From NCBI GenBank assembly GCA_030040815.1, contig JASHSZ010000621.1, positions 1 to 5,552 on the forward strand: a stretch of DNA of 5,552 nt. Reading direction: 5' to 3'. How positions within the stretch are numbered: the stretch's first letter is position 1; every line of letters begins with the position of its first letter. A program made the translations under genes and the position numbers. Of this stretch, positions 4,692 to 5,552 are shown one piece after another. The DNA comes from Streptosporangiaceae bacterium (GTDB taxonomy: Bacteria > Actinomycetota > Actinomycetes > Streptosporangiales > Streptosporangiaceae). Under the pieces are notes generated by a model. That model was not told the DNA's origin. It saw only the letters and a list, made by a program, of their open reading frames with translations, and did not search any database.

Positions 4692-5552
4692 TTACCCGCG
4701 GACACCCTGGTCATCCTGCGGCGGTGCGGCGAGCAACTCGGCGAGGTGAACGGCGCGGCGCCCGGCGAGCTGGGCTATCTGCGTCCGGCAGGAGAAACCG
4801 TCGGCGAGGACCACCCCGTTCCCGTCCTGAACCTCCGCCAGGGCAGGGAGCAGCGCGGTGCCCGCGACCGCCACGCTCAGCTCGTAGTGCCCGCGCTCCA
4901 TGCCGAAGTTGCCGGCCAGCCCGCAGCAGCCGCCAACCCGCCGGACCACGGCACCAGCCTCGGCGAGCAGAGCCGCGTCACGGTCCCAGCCCAGCACCGC
5001 GTGGTGGTGGCAGTGCGGCTGGGCAACCGCGCGCAGTCCGCGCAGGTGCGGCGGTGGGCGCCAGCCGGGCGTCGCGGCCAGCAGCTCGGCGAGCGTGCGG
5101 ACCGCGGATCCCGTCTCCGCGACCGACGCGTCGGCCAGGTCGGGCGCGTCGCCGCGAAAAGCCGCGACGCAGGAGGGCTCAAGCCCGACGATCGGCGTTC
5201 CCGCCTGCCGGTGCGGAGCCAGGCCCGTGAGCGCCCTGCTCATGACCGCGCGGGCGGTGCCGAGCTGGCCGGTCGAGACCCAGGTCAGGCCGCAGCAGTC
5301 GCGGTCTCGGGACAGCGTGACCGAGTAGCCCGCCGCCTCGAGCACGGTGACCGCCGCGATGCCGACCTGAGGCGTGAAGTAGTTGGTGAACGTGTCGACC
5401 CACAGCACCACCGGCGTGCCGCCGGCTGCGACGGGACGCGCGGCGAACCAGTCACGGAAGGTCATGCGCGCGAACGTCGGCAGCCGCCGACGCGGGTCAA
5501 CGCCGGCCAGCCGAGTGCCGAGCCGCGCCACGCCGGGCGGGCCTAGCAGCGC
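4692..5552 (-). CDS. FAD-linked oxidase with Fe-S/CCG domains, C-terminal part (5' end outside window)
   Basis: The last ~286 residues of what is probably a large (about 900-1000 residue) FAD-binding and (Fe-S)-binding protein. Its relatives include D-lactate/glycolate dehydrogenase-like enzymes with a GlpC/HdrB-like tail. The frame is open through the right edge, so the GTG at 5531 is internal. Counting from that codon, two cysteine-rich CCG repeats are visible. The first has VLWVDTFTNYFTPQVGIAA (42-60), DCCGLTWVSTGQL (78-90) and GLEPSCVAAFRGD (116-128). The second has QPHCHHHAVLGWD (171-183), GGCCGLAGNFGMERGHYE (200-217) and ADGFSCRTQI (243-252). Cys79/80, 121, 174, 202/203 and 248 are therefore all in place for electron-transfer cluster binding. 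The FAD domain and ferredoxin-type 4Fe-4S motifs should lie to the right of the window. There is no membrane segment in the visible part. Substrate is unknown. Confidence 0.9.
   Translation of the reverse strand, partial: ALLGPPGVARLGTRLAGVDPRRRLPTFARMTFRDWFAARPVAAGGTPVVLWVDTFTNYFTPQVGIAAVTVLEAAGYSVTLSRDRDCCGLTWVSTGQLGTARAVMSRALTGLAPHRQAGTPIVGLEPSCVAAFRGDAPDLADASVAETGSAVRTLAELLAATPGWRPPPHLRGLRAVAQPHCHHHAVLGWDRDAALLAEAGAVVRRVGGCCGLAGNFGMERGHYELSVAVAGTALLPALAEVQDGNGVVLADGFSCRTQIAQLAGRRAVHLAELLAAPPQDDQGVRG

Noticed and set aside
4746..5546. 266-codon plus-strand ORF opposite the Fe-S oxidase
   Set aside because: The minus strand carries all expected CCG-domain cysteines. The plus-strand product is Arg/Gly/Ala-rich with no motif.

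Overview
The window is GC-rich throughout, by eye about two thirds G+C. It is densely coded, uses GTG starts, has very short gaps between genes and a TANNNT-type leaderless promoter. Together with the protein families present, this points to the chromosome of an actinomycete (Actinomycetota). No rRNA, tRNA, CRISPR array, transposase or phage gene is visible. Both edges cut through genes.

Left part (1-1740): the C-terminal 319 residues of an acyl-CoA synthetase/AMP-ligase run rightwards. They converge on a two-gene leftward operon: a small ribbon-helix-helix-like protein (1740-1495) and an SRPBCC (START-like) protein (1498-1031), translationally coupled by an ATGA overlap. The start codon of the first operon gene lies in the middle of a perfect 18-bp palindrome, and a TATCTT -10 box sits 6 nt before the ATG. 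This looks like a leaderless, probably autoregulated promoter.

Middle (1771-2273): a scar. On the minus strand is the C-terminal two thirds of a RibD_C/dihydrofolate-reductase-like protein. On the plus strand is the last ~37 codons of what looks like a SnoaL-type C-terminal domain of an ECF sigma factor. The broken 5' ends of both meet within about 20 bp. One deletion between two formerly divergent genes would explain both remnants and would have removed their shared promoter region.

Right part (2315-4691): three rightward genes with short spacing, probably one operon. They are an AlkA-type DNA-3-methyladenine glycosylase, a stand-alone B3/B4 (phenylalanyl-tRNA synthetase beta-like) domain protein, and an APH(6)/hydroxyurea-type antibiotic kinase. 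The kinase stop codon directly abuts the stop codon of a leftward gene (5552-4692). That gene encodes the C-terminal CCG-domain (Fe-S/heterodisulfide-reductase-like) half of a large FAD-linked oxidase and continues off the right edge.

No complete, obviously new multi-gene system is visible. The two places most worth following up are the palindrome-controlled RHH-like/SRPBCC operon and the double gene remnant around 2150.
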